DNA of 64,000 bases, taken from Sutterella sp. GTDB lineage: Bacteria > Pseudomonadota > Gammaproteobacteria > Burkholderiales > Burkholderiaceae_F. The stretch is taken from contig JAHHRG010000001.1 of the NCBI GenBank assembly GCA_020025965.1, forward strand, positions 36,463-100,462. The letters are read 5' to 3'. Positions 7,690-16,922 of this stretch are shown here, piece by piece (position 1 is the first letter of the stretch; each line of letters begins with the position of its first letter). The notes beneath the pieces were generated by a model. The model saw nothing but the letters and a program-made list of their open reading frames with translations, had not been told where the DNA came from and did not search any database. The position numbers and the translations under genes were made by a program.

Positions 7690-8562
7690 CTACTCGTCAA
7701 GCCAATCGTAGAGCGGATGCTCAACAAGCGACTTGGTCGTAAAACCGATCCATTGGTCCGGCAACGCTTCCATAAAGGAAGGTGTCGGGTTGTCAGTACG
7801 AAGTATACCGAAAACCGCACTTCCGGAACCCGTCATTCGCGGGCTGCTACAAGTTGCGAGCATCTCCAGAGCTTCCGAGACTCTGGGCTCAAGCGCTTGA
7901 GCAACAGGTTGCAAGTCGTTCCGACCGTATAGTTTCGGCCATTGGTTTTGGACTGCACCTGAAAAGGAGGTTATTTTCATAGATTCGGTATCTCTTGTCA
8001 AGTTCGGAGCCCCAAAAATCTTGGCAGTAGAAATTCCGACTCCAGGCCAAATAACGGCGTAGGTTGAGATTGGAACAGAGACGGCCTGAATTTTTTCTCC
8101 AATTCCTTCAACAAAGCCTGTCCTACCCCAGATGAAGAAAGGCACGTCAGCACCTAATTTTTCTCCAAGAGCCATAAGATTGTTTCGAGAGAGATTTAGC
8201 CCGAAGAGACGGTTGAGTGCGATCAAAACGGTGGCGGCATCGGAACTTCCACCTCCTAAACCAGCTCCCGAAGGAATCCGTTTTTGGAGGTGAATCGAAA
8301 CCCCTTTGCGAATACGGAACGTGTTTTTTAAGAGTTGAGCTGCACGTACGCAGAGATCGTCTTCCAGAAGGCCGATGACATCACCGGTTCGCTCAATAAT
8401 GTCTTCTTCGAGTGTGGAAATGTCGATCGTATCGTGGATATCGAGCAGAATGAAAACGGACTGCAGAAGATGCTTGCCGTCCTCACGACGACCGATCACG
8501 TGCAAAAAAAGATTCAGTTTGGCAGGAGCCGAAAGTCCTAGGGCAGAGTTCAAAACGGTCAA
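7690..8562 (-). CDS. ispE: 4-diphosphocytidyl-2-C-methyl-D-erythritol kinase
   Basis: IspE phosphorylates CDP-methylerythritol at the 2-hydroxyl, the ATP-using step of the MEP isoprenoid pathway in the cytosol. It is a GHMP kinase of 290 residues. The substrate motif SAPAKLNLFLHVIGRREDG is at residues 10-28, the ATP loop PSGAGLGGGSSDAA at about 96-109, and the C-terminal MTGSGSAVFG glycine motif is present. The ATG overlaps the lolB stop (ATGA), so the two genes are translationally coupled. tRNA-Gln follows 9 bp after the stop. Confidence 0.97.
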   Translation of the reverse strand: MTVLNSALGLSAPAKLNLFLHVIGRREDGKHLLQSVFILLDIHDTIDISTLEEDIIERTGDVIGLLEDDLCVRAAQLLKNTFRIRKGVSIHLQKRIPSGAGLGGGSSDAATVLIALNRLFGLNLSRNNLMALGEKLGADVPFFIWGRTGFVEGIGEKIQAVSVPISTYAVIWPGVGISTAKIFGAPNLTRDTESMKITSFSGAVQNQWPKLYGRNDLQPVAQALEPRVSEALEMLATCSSPRMTGSGSAVFGILRTDNPTPSFMEALPDQWIGFTTKSLVEHPLYDWLDE

Positions 8563-9080
8563 TGGAAAACCTCATCAAATACGATGGTTATACGAACCGA
8601 GCCCTGAGCAATGCGGCGTTCGGCACGAACTATCTTGGGACGGCCGGCTTCGCGTTTCATAACTCGGACGATCCAGCCGTAGCCTTCGGGCGTATTAGAT
8701 GCGAGCGCCCACTCTTCAAACGCTTCGACGGGCATACTGAAGCCGACGGTTCTCTCCATAAGTGTTTCTATGTCGGGTGCGGTAATGGGAGCGTCATTGA
8801 GATCTTTCGAGAAAGAAGCCATGCCATCCCGAAGTTCGATGCGGGCGAGAATGCCATTTAAGGGCGTAAGGAGGTCGAGCCTTGAAAAGACATCTGTGCG
8901 CTTAAAGGAAAAATTTCCACTTAGATTCTCACGTTCGCCAGAGAGGTTGGTGAGAACGAGCGTGAAACGTCCGCGCGTTGCAAAGCGAAGATCGGGCTCG
9001 ACACTGACCGTCGAACAGCCAGCGAGTTGCAAGAGGACCAAGCTACCTACGCCTGTGAGTAAGGAACGGCGCGTAATCAT
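8559..9080 (-). CDS. lolB: Outer membrane lipoprotein LolB
   Basis: LolB accepts lipoproteins from LolA in the periplasm and inserts them into the outer membrane. The 173-residue precursor begins with a signal ending in lipobox LAGC (residues 19-22). Beta-strand segments typical of the family follow (RGRFTLVLTN, ENLSGNFSFKR, PEGYGWIVRV). Overall similarity is loose, as usual for LolB, so the call leans partly on position immediately before ispE. It overlaps both neighbours by ATGA: the TPR gene upstream and ispE downstream. Confidence 0.88.
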   Translation of the reverse strand: MITRRSLLTGVGSLVLLQLAGCSTVSVEPDLRFATRGRFTLVLTNLSGERENLSGNFSFKRTDVFSRLDLLTPLNGILARIELRDGMASFSKDLNDAPITAPDIETLMERTVGFSMPVEAFEEWALASNTPEGYGWIVRVMKREAGRPKIVRAERRIAQGSVRITIVFDEVFH

Positions 9081-10783
9081 TTCTTTTCCAAGCCGAGTTT
9101 CTTACCGATTTCGATGACTCGCGGATCGTCCTGCGTTTTCTGACGAAGTGTCAGATAAAAGTCTTTGGCTTCTTGAACACGGCCGCCTTTGCAGAGAATT
9201 TCGACCAAATGACCGGCAACTTCGATATCGAAGAGCTTCTTGAGAGACGTGATCGTAAATTCGGCAGCCTGATCGTAGCGGCCTTCCTTAAAGCAAAGCC
9301 ATCCCATGGAGTCGAGAACATATGGATCAGCCGGCGCCAGTCGATAGGCGTGTTCGATCAAGCTTCTTGCTTCGGTAAGATTTCGATTGGCGACAACCCA
9401 GATGTAACCTAAGGCATTGTTGCCTTGGATATGATCGGGGGCGAGTTCGAGAAGCTTTAAAAGATACCCTTCGGCTAAGTCGCGCTGATTGAGATTAACG
9501 GCAGTCATGGCTGTGTCGTAAAGCGTTGCGACATTGTCGGGGTCTTTGAGCAACTCGGCTTGCATCATTGCCAAGGCATCATTAGCGCGGTTGTTGGCAA
9601 TCAACAGTTTGGCGCGCGTTGTACGGAAAAGCGACGCATCTTTCGGCGAATCAATGCTTGCCTTTTCAAGCAACTCAAGTGCGTCGTCAAGACGATTAAG
9701 TTCGACGAGCACATTGGCTTCTCGGATACGAGCATCTGGTGCAAGTGGACCAGTCGTCAGTTTGGCGAGGTAGCCGGCTTCTTCTGTGTGTTTGCCTGCT
9801 AGATGCGCAGCATCAGCCAGGCGCGTCCAAACGTCATTTGACGAGAGATCTATTTCAGGATTGAAGTTGCGGGCTGCTTCAATATACTGATTGAGGTAAT
9901 CCTCTGCGAGGTCATAAGATCGGCAATCGAAGGCAAGAATACCGGCATTCAACAAAATGGCCGGATCCTCGGGAGCGTTACGGACCGCTTTTTTTATTTC
10001 GGAGAGTGCACGGTCAGAGTGTCCCGTGCGAGCGAGTACCTGGCTGTAGATGAGTGCGATCGGTGCGTTGTCCGAGTGCTTATGGAGAAAACGAACGAGA
10101 ATTTGTTCGGATTGTTTCTTGTCGTGACGCCAGCAGATTTCAGCTGAAGCTGCAACGACTTTCTCATCGTCTGGCGAAAGCTCGACGGCACGAGCAGCCG
10201 AGCGGCACGCTTCAGGGAGGTTGCCCTGAGTCTGTCGGAAGATACCGATGGCAATTTGTACCTGAGCGCTGTCAGCTTCTTTTTCCCAATAGGGCTCGAG
10301 TCCGCTTTCAACAAAGGGAAGTTTACTCGACTGACGGGCAAGTGCCTTTGTGACGCGGACAACCCAGTCACTTTTATCTTCGGCGATGCGGTACATCAAC
10401 GCTAATTCTTTTAGGAATTCTTCCTGATGGCCGTTTTGAACAGCATTCAAAAGGATGGTCTGGTGTGGCATTTCCGACTCGGGATCGAGTTCGATCCAGC
10501 GATGCGCAGCAATGAGCAACAGTTCGGTGTCGTTCGTTTGCATAGCTGCGTGCCAAGCCAACGCCGCAATGTCTGCATTCCCCGTGCGATCAAGTGCCTC
10601 GTTGTAATAGCGATAAGCAGTCAACGGCATTCCACGATGTAAAGCAACATCGGCGGAGATAACGTCGGCCAAAGTGTCGGCGATGGACTCGTCAGCAGGT
10701 TTGTCCTGTGCTGCCTGAGCGCTCAGAAGGCAAAGTGCGGAACAGATCGCAACGGTGGTTTTGGTGAAGAAAGACACGGGCAT
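9077..10783 (-). CDS. Exported tetratricopeptide-repeat protein
   Basis: This 568-residue protein has a cleavable signal peptide (hydrophobic stretch at residues 9-24, site near SAQA-AQ) followed by many TPR-like helix pairs along the whole length, for example SPDDEKVVAASAEICWRH, DPAILLNAGILAFDCRSYDL, and a C-terminal NNALGYIWVVANRNLTEA / DSMGWLCFKEGRYDQA pair. It is therefore a periplasmic or membrane-associated scaffold. TPR proteins occupy this slot upstream of lolB in many betaproteobacteria, but their function is not established. It is the first gene of the operon, divergent from mutY, and overlaps lolB by 4 bp. Confidence 0.85.
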   Translation of the reverse strand: MPVSFFTKTTVAICSALCLLSAQAAQDKPADESIADTLADVISADVALHRGMPLTAYRYYNEALDRTGNADIAALAWHAAMQTNDTELLLIAAHRWIELDPESEMPHQTILLNAVQNGHQEEFLKELALMYRIAEDKSDWVVRVTKALARQSSKLPFVESGLEPYWEKEADSAQVQIAIGIFRQTQGNLPEACRSAARAVELSPDDEKVVAASAEICWRHDKKQSEQILVRFLHKHSDNAPIALIYSQVLARTGHSDRALSEIKKAVRNAPEDPAILLNAGILAFDCRSYDLAEDYLNQYIEAARNFNPEIDLSSNDVWTRLADAAHLAGKHTEEAGYLAKLTTGPLAPDARIREANVLVELNRLDDALELLEKASIDSPKDASLFRTTRAKLLIANNRANDALAMMQAELLKDPDNVATLYDTAMTAVNLNQRDLAEGYLLKLLELAPDHIQGNNALGYIWVVANRNLTEARSLIEHAYRLAPADPYVLDSMGWLCFKEGRYDQAAEFTITSLKKLFDIEVAGHLVEILCKGGRVQEAKDFYLTLRQKTQDDPRVIEIGKKLGLEKK

Positions 10784-10863
10784 GAAGCAGAGTTGCCGAA
10801 AAAGAAGATATAAATAAGGTATTGTAAGTTCTTAGTGTACTAGAACAGCAAGAGCACCGACAT

Positions 10864-11952
10864 ATGTCCCAAGCAAAGGAAGAATTTACGTCCAGACTCC
10901 TGACATGGTATCGCGCGAACGGTCGATACAATCTGCCATGGCAAAAGAGTTGCGAGTGGTATCCTCGCATGCTTTCCGAAGTAATGCTTCAGCAAACGCA
11001 GGTAATGACCGTGATTCCGAAGTTCAATGCCTTTATAGAAAAGTATCCGACACCTGAATCGCTCGCTCGGGCTGCTGATGATGAGGTCATGGCTTTGTGG
11101 GCAGGGCTCGGGTATTACTCAAGAGCAAGGAACCTTCTGAAGGCTGTTCGAGTTGTCGTGAACGATTTGGGTGGTGTTTGTCCACCTACGGCCAAAGGAC
11201 TTGCTGAACTTCCTGGCATTGGTCCATCGACGGCGGGGGCCATCGCTTCTTTTGTGTTCAACGAGCGGGCGGTGATGGCGGACGGAAATGCGCAACGCGT
11301 TCTTTCAAGAATCTTCCTAGTGGAAGGATCAACTGCAGACACTGCTTTTAAAAAAGAAATCTGGTCGTTGGCAGAGAGCCTTTTGCCTGCGTCTGACGAT
11401 ATGCCTGCCTATACGCAGGCTCTGATGGACCTAGGGGCTCTTCGCTGTACGCGAAACCCAAAATGCGAGGGCTGTCCTATGGCGGATATTTGCGGAGCAC
11501 TTCAGGTTGATCGTGTGGCCGACTATCCGGCGAAGAAGAAAAAACGCGAACGCCCCGTAAGGCATCTCGCCGTTGTATTTCCGTTTTCGGGTGACGAAGT
11601 TTGGCTTCGTAAAAAAGTAGAGAAAGGCGTTTGGCGTGATTTGTGGCTTCCTCTCACGGCAGAAACGCAAGAGGAACCCGACCGAGAGAGGATTCCTCGC
11701 CTTTGCGGGTTGTCGGACGATGTTATTCGACGTTGTGTAGTCATGGACACGCTGGTTCACGACTTTACTCACTATCGCGTGTTGATTTATGCTGTTGCAG
11801 TTGACGTTCGAAAAGACGCGCTCCCAGCAGATGGTCTTTGGATTGTGGCCGAAAATGACGGTACGGTTGGCATGCCAACACCTATCGCGAGGCTTCTCGA
11901 AGATATCAGAAATTATCGTCGAATGATGCCGATTCTCTCGGAGCTTCAGTGA
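10864..11952 (+). CDS. mutY: A/G-specific adenine glycosylase
   Basis: MutY removes adenine mispaired with 8-oxoguanine, preventing G:C to T:A mutation. This 362-residue protein shows the catalytic Glu in SEVMLQQTQV, the helix-hairpin-helix LPGIGPSTAGAI, the catalytic Asp in MADGNAQRVLSR, and an iron-sulfur cysteine cluster CTRNPKCEGCPMADIC. The first cysteine spacing is five residues rather than the usual six. A NUDIX-like C-terminal domain with an FTHYR segment follows. It is divergent from the TPR gene across 80 bp and overlaps rapZ tail to tail by 7 bp with no terminator between. Confidence 0.95.
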   Translation: MSQAKEEFTSRLLTWYRANGRYNLPWQKSCEWYPRMLSEVMLQQTQVMTVIPKFNAFIEKYPTPESLARAADDEVMALWAGLGYYSRARNLLKAVRVVVNDLGGVCPPTAKGLAELPGIGPSTAGAIASFVFNERAVMADGNAQRVLSRIFLVEGSTADTAFKKEIWSLAESLLPASDDMPAYTQALMDLGALRCTRNPKCEGCPMADICGALQVDRVADYPAKKKKRERPVRHLAVVFPFSGDEVWLRKKVEKGVWRDLWLPLTAETQEEPDRERIPRLCGLSDDVIRRCVVMDTLVHDFTHYRVLIYAVAVDVRKDALPADGLWIVAENDGTVGMPTPIARLLEDIRNYRRMMPILSELQ

Positions 11953-12851
11953 GTTTGGGCAGCTTTTTCTGTGCCGATGATATTTCCCTGATCAACAATC
12001 CGGTGGCGAACAATGACGCCGTTGTGATCTCTGAATCGGCGGCCGAGTTCTTCAGCTACGTAAACTGAGCGGTGCTGACCACCGGTGCAACCGATGGCGA
12101 CCGTTAGATAATGACGGTTCTGGGCAATGTAGGCTGGTAGCCATTTGCGGATAAAGCGTTCGATATCCCCGACCATGTCCTGAACGTCTTTTTTTTCGCG
12201 AAGGAAAGCGGCGACAGGTTCATCTTTGCCAGTAAATGGACGAAGAGCCGGATCGTAATAAGGATTCGGCAAACAGCGAACGTCGAAAACCAGATCGGCT
12301 GCAACTGGAATCCCGTGCTTGAAACCGAAAGACTCAAAGGCGAGCGTCATATGTGTCTGGCGGGTATTCGCGAAATCCTTTACCCATTTGCGAAGCTGCG
12401 AAGGCATCAGGTTCGTGGTATCTAGGAGACTCGATTGTTCGGCAAGAGGCGCCAAGAGCTGACGTTCGAATTCAATAGCTTCCTGTAGACTCAAAATGGT
12501 ATCAGTTTGAGTCTTTATGGAAAGTCTGTGAGAGAGCGGATGACGGCGGCGGGTTTCCGAATAGCGTTGAACGAGTTCGTCTGTTGAAGCCGTAAGGAAC
12601 AAAATGCGCGGATCATCACCGTCAACGGCGAGCTGATTAAGGGCTTCAAGCGTTGATGTGAAGTCAATTTCACTGCGGGCATCAATGGCGATCGCAGCGG
12701 CTGTGACGTTTTTTTTCTTCAAATCGGCCACAACAGGGACTAGGAAAGTCGCCGGCAAATTGTCGATGCAGAAAAAGCCGCTGTCTTCAAGTTGTTTGAG
12801 GGCGATAGACTTACCGCTACCGGAAAGTCCCGAAATGATGAATACACGCAT
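11946..12851 (-). CDS. rapZ: RNase adapter/nucleotide-binding protein RapZ
   Basis: RapZ-family (YvcJ/YhbJ) proteins are P-loop nucleotide-binding proteins. In enterobacteria RapZ directs RNase E to the small RNA GlmZ and tunes glucosamine-6-phosphate synthesis; the role here is inferred. The 301 residues include Walker A GLSGSGKS (8-15), FCIDNLPA, the segment FLTASTDELVQRYSETRRRH, and the conserved C-terminal AIGCTGGQHRSVYVAEELG. It lies 19 bp after ptsN in the classic rpoN-ptsN-rapZ cluster. The hprK gene often found between ptsN and rapZ in betaproteobacteria is absent here. Confidence 0.95.
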   Translation of the reverse strand: MRVFIISGLSGSGKSIALKQLEDSGFFCIDNLPATFLVPVVADLKKKNVTAAAIAIDARSEIDFTSTLEALNQLAVDGDDPRILFLTASTDELVQRYSETRRRHPLSHRLSIKTQTDTILSLQEAIEFERQLLAPLAEQSSLLDTTNLMPSQLRKWVKDFANTRQTHMTLAFESFGFKHGIPVAADLVFDVRCLPNPYYDPALRPFTGKDEPVAAFLREKKDVQDMVGDIERFIRKWLPAYIAQNRHYLTVAIGCTGGQHRSVYVAEELGRRFRDHNGVIVRHRIVDQGNIIGTEKAAQTH

Positions 12852-12870
12852 AAAAACGCTTTCCGTTCAT

Positions 12871-13368
12871 TTATTCATTATCTTCGAAATCTTGTTCGAA
12901 ATGGATGTCTCCGGGTGCAACCCAGCTGTGAAAAAGTTCGCAGACTTCTACTTCGGTTTTGGCAGATAACAGAGCCTGACGCATGTTCTTATCGGAGAAA
13001 ATGGCGGCGGTTTCTCGTAAAAGCTTCAGATACTGGTCGTTGTCGTCATTGGGAATAAGAAGACAGAAGAAGAGTTGAACAGGACGTCCGTCGGGAGCGT
13101 CGAGAGGGAGCGGTTCCTTGGTTCTCAAGAATACGACTGTAGGCTCGGGGACTTCCGCGAGACGGCCGTGAGGAATGGCGCAACCGCCCCCGACGCAAGT
13201 CGACCCGAGTCGTTCGCGCGCAATGAGGGCGTCGAAGGCTGCAGTATGGGAGATCCCAGCAGACGATTCAAACACCAGACCAGCTTCTTCATAAAGGCGT
13301 TTGCGGCTAACGACGTCAAGGTTAAGGCGAACTGTTTCGAGGGTGATTAACGGAGCAATGAGATTCAT
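12871..13368 (-). CDS. ptsN: PTS IIA-like nitrogen regulatory protein (IIA-Ntr)
   Basis: PtsN is the terminal phosphoacceptor of the nitrogen PTS chain and regulates potassium, nitrogen and stress responses by binding partners. The PTS EIIA type-2 fold is present, with the phosphorylated His in the GCAIPHGRL motif at about residue 70. I chose the ATG at 13368, giving 165 residues, which matches the family. The open frame runs 27 codons further upstream but lacks similarity and overlaps the rpoN end. A CCGAGG/CCTCGG hairpin (13380-13396) stands between rpoN and ptsN. The usual hpf gene between them is missing. Confidence 0.93.
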   Translation of the reverse strand: MNLIAPLITLETVRLNLDVVSRKRLYEEAGLVFESSAGISHTAAFDALIARERLGSTCVGGGCAIPHGRLAEVPEPTVVFLRTKEPLPLDAPDGRPVQLFFCLLIPNDDNDQYLKLLRETAAIFSDKNMRQALLSAKTEVEVCELFHSWVAPGDIHFEQDFEDNE

Positions 13369-13445
13369 ACAATAATGGACCGAGGAAAAACCTCGGAAAT
13401 AATTGGATAGTTCGAGTGTACCGAACTCTGACGAGAATTGCGGGA

Positions 13446-14888
13446 TCAATGACGTTTTCTGACACGTGCGCTAGGGATTCCAACCAATTCACGGTACTTT
13501 GCAACTGTTCTTCTGGCAATCTCAATGTTTCTTGCTTGGAGTATTGTACAAAGTGCGTCGTCGGTGAGCGGCTTTGCCGGATCTTCGTTGGCAACGAGCT
13601 TGGCAATTAGTGCGCTGATCTGAGCTCGGCTCAGTTCCTCAGAGAGTTGACTCGGATCACCGCTCTTAACGCCAGCTGTTGAAAAGAACGAACGCAGTTC
13701 ATACATGCCGGTTTGGCAAAGGACGAACTTGCCGTCCACAGCACGCGAGACAGTAGAGTCATTAATGCCGAGTTCTGTGGCAAGATCTCCGATTTTCCAG
13801 GGTTTCAAAGACGTTGGGCCGTCAGTGAAGAACGCCTTTTGTTCTCGTACAAGGGTGTCGCCGATTTTCTGCAAAGTCTCCTGACGAGCGAGCAAGCCGC
13901 GCATGAAGCTTCGAGCTTCGTCTGAATAACGTGAGGCGAGAGCCTGACCGATGTTGGTCGAGATTTCGCGAGCTTCGTCTTTGTCTTTCAATCGCACGTC
14001 CTGATAAAGCCCTGTAGGGAGTTTGGCAACGAATTGGTTGTTGTGCCGAAGAATAATGATGTCTGGTTGAACGTACTGAGGTGTATGAGATGTTTTACGA
14101 ATCGGATAGGGATTGAGCTTGGAGAGAACAGCAAGTACCTCGTCAAGTAACTCCGACTTTTTATGAGCGTCTTTAATCAGCGCTTTACGGTTGTGGCGCG
14201 CAAGTTCGAGAAGGTCTTCTCTAAGGATCTTTTCGATGACTGTAAGTATTTCGTCGGATATGAGACCGTTCTTATTGAGTCGTTCTGCCTGCAGAATCAT
14301 CGCTTCAACGGGATTTACGGCGCCGATGCCCGGAGGATCCATGCTTTGAAGTCTCCGAAGAGCTAATTTCCAGTCGGCCAGAGAGACATTGTGAACGCTC
14401 GATTCTTTTGCAATGCGTTCGTAGTCGCGGGCAATATTGTCAAGTGGTGTCGTTAGGAAGCCTCGGTCGTCCAATTCTTCAATCAAACAGACTATAAAAA
14501 ATGAGTCACGAGGGCTGTAGGAGAGAAAACGCAGATCCTCGAGGAGATCCTCGCGGAAATTCGTTTCAACCGCGATATTCTCAATTGGTGAGGTTTCACT
14601 CGAAGAGACGTGCCAGACGTTGTACATAGCTTCGAGCGGCAATTCCGGTTCGGAAGAATTTTCTTCTTCCGAACTGTTTTGAATGTCGTTGTCGGAATTT
14701 TTGGAGATCGAGGTTTCGTCAACCTCGGTCAGAGACTCTTCTCGTTCGAGCAGGGGATTGTTGTCTAGTATCAAGTCAATTTCGGCTTGAAGTTCAACGG
14801 ACGTCATTTGCAGAAGTTGCAGGGATTGGATTTGTTCCTGCGAAAGTTGTTGATGCTGCTTGAGCAGAACGTTGAGTCTCGGTTCCAT
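13446..14888 (-). CDS. rpoN: RNA polymerase sigma-54 factor
   Basis: RpoN recognises -24/-12 promoters and needs an ATP-driven enhancer-binding protein. The 480-residue protein has the Gln/Leu-rich region I (QEQIQSLQLLQMT), an acidic Glu/Ser region II at about residues 55-85, the core-binding region, and the diagnostic RpoN box ARRTVAKYRE near the C terminus. It follows lptB by 6 bp, the standard lpt-rpoN arrangement. A full-consensus sigma-54 promoter occurs upstream of gltI in this same window and is a likely target. Confidence 0.97.
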   Translation of the reverse strand: MEPRLNVLLKQHQQLSQEQIQSLQLLQMTSVELQAEIDLILDNNPLLEREESLTEVDETSISKNSDNDIQNSSEEENSSEPELPLEAMYNVWHVSSSETSPIENIAVETNFREDLLEDLRFLSYSPRDSFFIVCLIEELDDRGFLTTPLDNIARDYERIAKESSVHNVSLADWKLALRRLQSMDPPGIGAVNPVEAMILQAERLNKNGLISDEILTVIEKILREDLLELARHNRKALIKDAHKKSELLDEVLAVLSKLNPYPIRKTSHTPQYVQPDIIILRHNNQFVAKLPTGLYQDVRLKDKDEAREISTNIGQALASRYSDEARSFMRGLLARQETLQKIGDTLVREQKAFFTDGPTSLKPWKIGDLATELGINDSTVSRAVDGKFVLCQTGMYELRSFFSTAGVKSGDPSQLSEELSRAQISALIAKLVANEDPAKPLTDDALCTILQARNIEIARRTVAKYRELVGIPSARVRKRH

Positions 14889-14894
14889 AGAATC

Positions 14895-15662
14895 TTACAT
14901 GCGGAAGTCTTCCCCGAGGTAGATAGTTCGAACATCGGGATTATTGATGATCTCGTCTGGTTGGCCAGAGGCGAGGACGCGACCGTCGTTGATGATGTAG
15001 GCATGGTCGCAGATCGCCAACGTTTCACGGACGTTGTGGTCGGTAATGAGTACGCCGATGTTGCGTTCGCGAAGGAAGCGAACGATACGTTGAATTTCAA
15101 TTACGGCAATCGGGTCCACACCGGCGAACGGTTCGTCGAGTAGGATAAACCGCGGATTGGCAGCTAGGGCGCGAGCGATTTCGGTACGACGACGTTCTCC
15201 TCCCGAGAGCGACATGGCAAGGTCGGTGCGAAGTCGTGCGATCGAGAGCTCGTCTAGAAGGTTGTTGAGACTTTTTTCGATTTCATCCTTCGAGAGTGGC
15301 TTGCCTTCATCGTCCGTCTGCAATTCAAGAATGGCACGGATGTTGTCTTCTACCGTGAGCTTACGGAAGACACTAGCTTCCTGAGGAAGGTAGGAGAGCC
15401 CCATGCGGGCTCGCTTGTAGATCGGCATGTGCACGATCGATTCACCGTCAAGTTTGATCGTACCATTGTCAGCGTTAACTAGGCCTACTACCATGTAGAA
15501 AGTGGTCGTTTTACCGGCACCGTTTGGACCGAGAAGACCGACGACTTCGCCGGACTTCACCTTAAGGCTGACGCCTTTGACAACCTGACGAGAGCCGTAG
15601 TGTTTCATTAAACCGTCGGCTTCCAACGTGTGAACGGTTTGTTCGTTAGTGAATTCGGACAC
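14895..15662 (-). CDS. lptB: LPS export system ATP-binding protein
   Basis: LptB is the cytosolic ATPase of the LptB2FG transporter that extracts LPS from the inner membrane. The 255 residues contain Walker [11 protein letters not shown]-loop LPQEASVF, signature LSGGERRR, Walker [15 protein letters not shown] and the H-loop ITDHNV. The YLGEDFRM C terminus is typical of LptB. Translation starts at a GTG at 15662, three bases after the lptA stop. It is part of the kdsC-lptC-lptA-lptB-rpoN run. Confidence 0.97.
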   Translation of the reverse strand: MSEFTNEQTVHTLEADGLMKHYGSRQVVKGVSLKVKSGEVVGLLGPNGAGKTTTFYMVVGLVNADNGTIKLDGESIVHMPIYKRARMGLSYLPQEASVFRKLTVEDNIRAILELQTDDEGKPLSKDEIEKSLNNLLDELSIARLRTDLAMSLSGGERRRTEIARALAANPRFILLDEPFAGVDPIAVIEIQRIVRFLRERNIGVLITDHNVRETLAICDHAYIINDGRVLASGQPDEIINNPDVRTIYLGEDFRM

Positions 15663-15665
15663 GAT

Positions 15666-16247
15666 TTAATCCTTGGACGTAGAAAGCTTGGTGGAGCTAG
15701 AGAGAGAAGTTCCGGTACGCGGTTCGTTCTTTTCCGAACTCTTGCGTGGAGCGATGATCGTAGTGACTCGTTGCCCCTTTGTACCCTGAACGTTCGAACG
15801 GGCGTTGCGCATGTCATAAACAATGCGTTCGCCACTCGTCATGTCTTTACTGATTCCGTTTTCTGTGCGGTTAAGAGATGCATTCTCGGTGAGCGTAACA
15901 GTGTCAGTTTCTTCGTCATAAACGATGCAGTTGGCATCGGCATGAACCCATTCTTCAATATGTGCTTTTTTCTGATCGCGTTGCTGCTTGAAGTGAGCCG
16001 GCTGGCCGGTGATAACGACGTGACGGTAACCCTTGGGTGTGATGCTTAACTCGAGACGTACCCCCGTCAGGCGCATGGAACCTTGCGTCACGACGACGTT
16101 GCCGGAATAAATAGCAGTCTGCTTGATTTCATCGCCGTTGAAACGGTCGGCGGTCACTTCAATCGGTTGATCGCGATCGGTGTCGAGCGCTAGAGCAGGA
16201 CTCGAAATGGTAGCGGCTAGGAAAAGGGAGATTAATAGCTTTCTCAT
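15666..16247 (-). CDS. lptA: LPS transport periplasmic bridge protein
   Basis: LptA forms the periplasmic bridge carrying LPS from LptC to LptD/E. The ATG at 16247 gives 193 residues with a signal peptide (MRKLLISLFLAATISSPALA). The alternative TTG at 16259 only adds four residues and lies in the lptC stop region. The OstA-like beta domain follows: QPIEVTADRF, AIYSGNVVVTQGSMRL, GQPAHFKQQ, and NASLNRTENGI. The C-terminal tail of about 40 residues is Ser/Thr/Lys-rich and probably disordered. Confidence 0.93.
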   Translation of the reverse strand: MRKLLISLFLAATISSPALALDTDRDQPIEVTADRFNGDEIKQTAIYSGNVVVTQGSMRLTGVRLELSITPKGYRHVVITGQPAHFKQQRDQKKAHIEEWVHADANCIVYDEETDTVTLTENASLNRTENGISKDMTSGERIVYDMRNARSNVQGTKGQRVTTIIAPRKSSEKNEPRTGTSLSSSTKLSTSKD

Positions 16248-16255
16248 TGGATCAA

Positions 16256-16870
16256 TCAATTAAAAGGGAGCGAAGGTGACCGGGTATTCGGGTGGAAGGT
16301 CGTTGAAATACGATCTTTCAATTCTAGCTGTCGCCCTATGTTGTCGTAGGACATACCGCCCTTGGCTTTGAACTCGTCGGGGCCACGACGCATCAGAACC
16401 GGCTTGTCGGTTTCCAGTTTGGAAATGTCAAGGTAGGTCCTCATATATTCAGTGTTGAAATACATTTCGGGACTTTGTTTATCCGCACGACGTGTAACGG
16501 TTACGTTGCCAGCCAATTCAATCGTTTCCAGATCGTCGTTGCTCCAAGCACGTTCACTCTTGAGGGTGAGTTGCGGTTTGTCGGGGTTCAACGAGAAATA
16601 ACGAACATCGGTCGCGTTCATGTGTCCATCAGAAAAATGATTCATTTCGAACGCTGAAAGACGATCGGAGGCGATTCCGTTCTTATCAAAACTCGTGAGC
16701 ATCACGTTTTTGGCCTGGAAGTCGGGGCTACTTTCGCTCGGGACATATTTCAAGCCTTCGTATTGAGTCTGAATCGAGTAGTAATAGCTACTGGCTACCA
16801 ACATGCAAAGGAGTGTGGCTCCGATGATGGCAGTGATGCGGTCGCGAATGACAAGTCTGCGTTGGCCCAT
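16256..16870 (-). CDS. lptC: LPS export protein LptC
   Basis: LptC is a bitopic inner-membrane protein that passes LPS from LptB2FG to LptA. The 204 residues have an N-terminal membrane segment at about 14-30 (AIIGATLLCMLVASSYYYS) and a periplasmic beta domain, including YFSLNPDKPQLTLKSERAW and YMRTYLDISKLETDKPVL. It lies between kdsC and lptA in the conserved order and its stop abuts the lptA start region. Sequence conservation of LptC is low, so order supports the call. Confidence 0.9.
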   Translation of the reverse strand: MGQRRLVIRDRITAIIGATLLCMLVASSYYYSIQTQYEGLKYVPSESSPDFQAKNVMLTSFDKNGIASDRLSAFEMNHFSDGHMNATDVRYFSLNPDKPQLTLKSERAWSNDDLETIELAGNVTVTRRADKQSPEMYFNTEYMRTYLDISKLETDKPVLMRRGPDEFKAKGGMSYDNIGRQLELKDRISTTFHPNTRSPSLPFN

Positions 16871-16922
16871 GGATACTCGAATAAAGTCGTGAAATTACCA
16901 AAAGGTGTCGGATGGCAAGAAA

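Noticed and set aside
11866..11879. Perfect palindrome GTTGGCATGCCAAC
   Set aside because: It lies within the mutY coding sequence near its 3' end, with no regulatory context; taken as chance.
13380..13396. CCGAGG/CCTCGG hairpin between rpoN and ptsN as a terminator
   Set aside because: The stem is only 6 bp and no T run follows on the minus strand. It may affect mRNA stability but is not called as a terminator.
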